Source of the DNA: Lachnospiraceae bacterium | Lineage (GTDB): Bacteria > Bacillota > Clostridia > Lachnospirales > Lachnospiraceae | DNA: 56,106 nt | Reading direction: 5' to 3' | NCBI GenBank assembly: GCA_017437785.1 | Contig: JAFRXH010000089.1 | Span: 1 to 56,106 of the forward strand | Shown: piece by piece, positions 55,250 to 56,106 of the stretch | Position numbering within the stretch: the first letter of the stretch is position 1 | How the letters are laid out: each line of letters opens with the position of its first letter | The notes under the pieces: generated by a model | Databases searched by the model: none | Told to the model about the DNA's origin: nothing | What the model saw: only the letters and a program-made list of their open reading frames with translations | Made by a program: the position numbers and the translations under genes

Positions 55250-55762
55250 TCACTCCTTATAATCACGGCAGTATAAAACAGGTCTGTTGGGATCGGTCTG
55301 CGCAAGAGTCGCCCTTACGTCGATCACTCTCTGATTGCTGCTGCCCTTCCACTGCAGGTTCACATCCTTCTTATCCTGCTTAAACTCCCCGTCAACTACC
55401 ACATCAACATACTGCATAACCGGATAATGCAGCACATCCTCCCAGTCGTATCCGGTGTACAGCCATATATTCTTATCGGGATAACGTTTCTTAACTTCCT
55501 CTGCAAAGGCGCGCACATCCAGTCTGTTGGCCGGAAAGAGCGGATCTCCGCCGCTGAAGGTAAGTCCGCTTATATAGCTCTTATCAAGCTGCTCGAATAT
55601 CTCCTGCTTGGCAGCATCATCAAAGGCAAGGCCGCCTTCGGGATCCCAGGTAATGGGATTATGGCAGCCCGGGCAGCAATGATCACAGCCCGCTACCCAC
55701 AGCACCACGCGCAGTCCGTCGCCGTTAAGCATATCGTCATGGGTAATATTATGGTATCTCAT
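55250..55762 (-). CDS. nrdG: Anaerobic ribonucleoside-triphosphate reductase activating protein
   Basis: A 170-residue radical SAM enzyme that installs the glycyl radical on NrdD. The cluster motif CDHCCPGC (C-x3-C-x2-C) follows VVLWVAGC near residue 26, and the SAM-binding GGE-type motif appears as [12 protein letters not shown]. Length is standard. AGAGAG precedes ATG 55762. The expected partner nrdD would lie to the right on the minus strand, but the tandem repeat array occupies at least the next 300 bp. Confidence 0.95.
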   Translation of the reverse strand: MRYHNITHDDMLNGDGLRVVLWVAGCDHCCPGCHNPITWDPEGGLAFDDAAKQEIFEQLDKSYISGLTFSGGDPLFPANRLDVRAFAEEVKKRYPDKNIWLYTGYDWEDVLHYPVMQYVDVVVDGEFKQDKKDVNLQWKGSSNQRVIDVRATLAQTDPNRPVLYCRDYKE

Positions 55763-55795
55763 CTCTCTACTCTGTCTCTTTCTGTAGTATTATTC

Positions 55796-56106
55796 GATTA
55801 GCGTCGCTCATCCGTCAAAATGCTTCGCATTTCGCCGACTTCCGGCTCTCCTATCTGTTTTCGCGATTAGCGACGATCATCCGTCAAAATGCTTCGCATT
55901 TCGCCGGATGTCCGGCTCTCTTATCTGTTTTCGCGATAAGCGACGATCATCCGTCAAAATGCTTCGCATTTCGCCGGCTTCAGGCTCTCCTATCTGTTTT
56001 CGCGATTAGCGACGATCATCCGTCAAAATGCTTCGCATTTCGCCGGATGTCCGGCTCTCTTATCTGTTTTCGCGATTAGCGACGATCATCCGTCTAAATG
56101 CTTCGC
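55796..56106. repeat. Tandem repeat array of alternating 69- and 70-bp units
   Basis: Four full units and a fifth cut by the window edge start at 55796, 55865, 55935, 56004 and 56074. Units 2 and 4 (70 bp) appear identical. Units 1 and 3 (69 bp) share CTTC in place of GATGTC and differ from each other at a few bases. The higher-order unit is thus about 139 bp. Each unit holds AAATGC-TTC-GCATTT; in 70-bp units this nests inside an outer CATCCG/CGGATG stem. No unit-to-unit unique spacer exists and no continuous reading frame was noted. Confidence 0.9.

Noticed and set aside
55796-56106. CRISPR array
   Set aside because: The whole 69/70-bp unit repeats; there are no unique spacers between short repeats and no cas genes in the window.

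Overview
The window looks like chromosomal DNA from an anaerobic gut-type Firmicute, most likely a Lachnospiraceae or close Clostridia relative. The grounds are a Gram-positive PolC replicase next to ispG, a FeoA/FeoB/FeoB-associated iron set, a class III (anaerobic) ribonucleotide reductase activase, an intracellular GH95 fucosidase, serC-serA, YDG/MBG-type surface proteins, and strong GGAGG ribosome binding sites. No rRNA, tRNA, prophage, integrase or IS element was seen. About 85% of the genes lie on the minus strand, so the layout below is mostly read right to left.

Layout, left to right. 1-2606: ferrous iron uptake (FeoB-associated protein, feoB, feoA) with a terminator and a possible iron-responsive promoter between feoA and feoB. 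2735-5722: histidine phosphatase and GH95 alpha-L-fucosidase. 5843-9349: a 1168-aa secreted Ig-like-repeat protein. 9473-15182: polC and ispG. 15301-17138: a Ser/Thr kinase and PP2C phosphatase pair. 17390-19926: serC, serA and a small coupled ORF. 20025-27471: a 2346-aa surface protein, plus the decayed remnant of a second surface-protein gene just upstream. 27537-30393: a small hypothetical, a 436-bp gene-free stretch, tmcAL (plus strand), nth and a 73-77-aa ORF. 30475-35518: branched-chain amino acid genes ilvB, ilvD, a 36-aa membrane smORF and leuB, led by yajC; then tgt to 36795. 36963-38916 (plus): a double-zinc-ribbon membrane protein and its small partner. 38926-41592: a lipoprotein and aroC. 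41639-45754: a lactonase, citrate synthase, trpS and DUF5662 group. 45882-48077: DUF1292 and a UvrD-like helicase. 48148-54668: gltX, an ABC permease/GldG fusion, its ATPase, a glycosyltransferase-like protein and a Gly-Ser-aromatic pentapeptide-repeat protein. 54813-55762: dut and nrdG. 55796-56106: a tandem repeat that runs off the right edge.

Two items stand out. First, 54668 down to 49646 reads as one tight operon: a protein with about 30 G-S-(Y/F)-x-x pentapeptides, a GT-A-like enzyme 3 nt behind it, then an ABC ATPase (GTG start, RBS touching the previous stop) and an overlapping permease-GldG fusion. This is the arrangement expected of a repeat substrate, a modifying enzyme and a transporter, and I do not recognise it as a described system. 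Second, trpS is intact from start to stop except for two in-frame TAG codons at conserved positions (the Gln of YPVSQAAD and the first Lys of KMSKS), while TAG serves as an ordinary terminator in at least six other genes here.

Other unexplained structure: a dispersed palindromic element (two full copies and one edge fragment); an alternating 69/70-bp satellite upstream of nrdG; a 36-aa hydrophobic ORF coupled between leuB and ilvD; a chimeric BspA-like/Ig-like pseudogene; and acidic VS-x-DE tracts shared by the two large secreted proteins.
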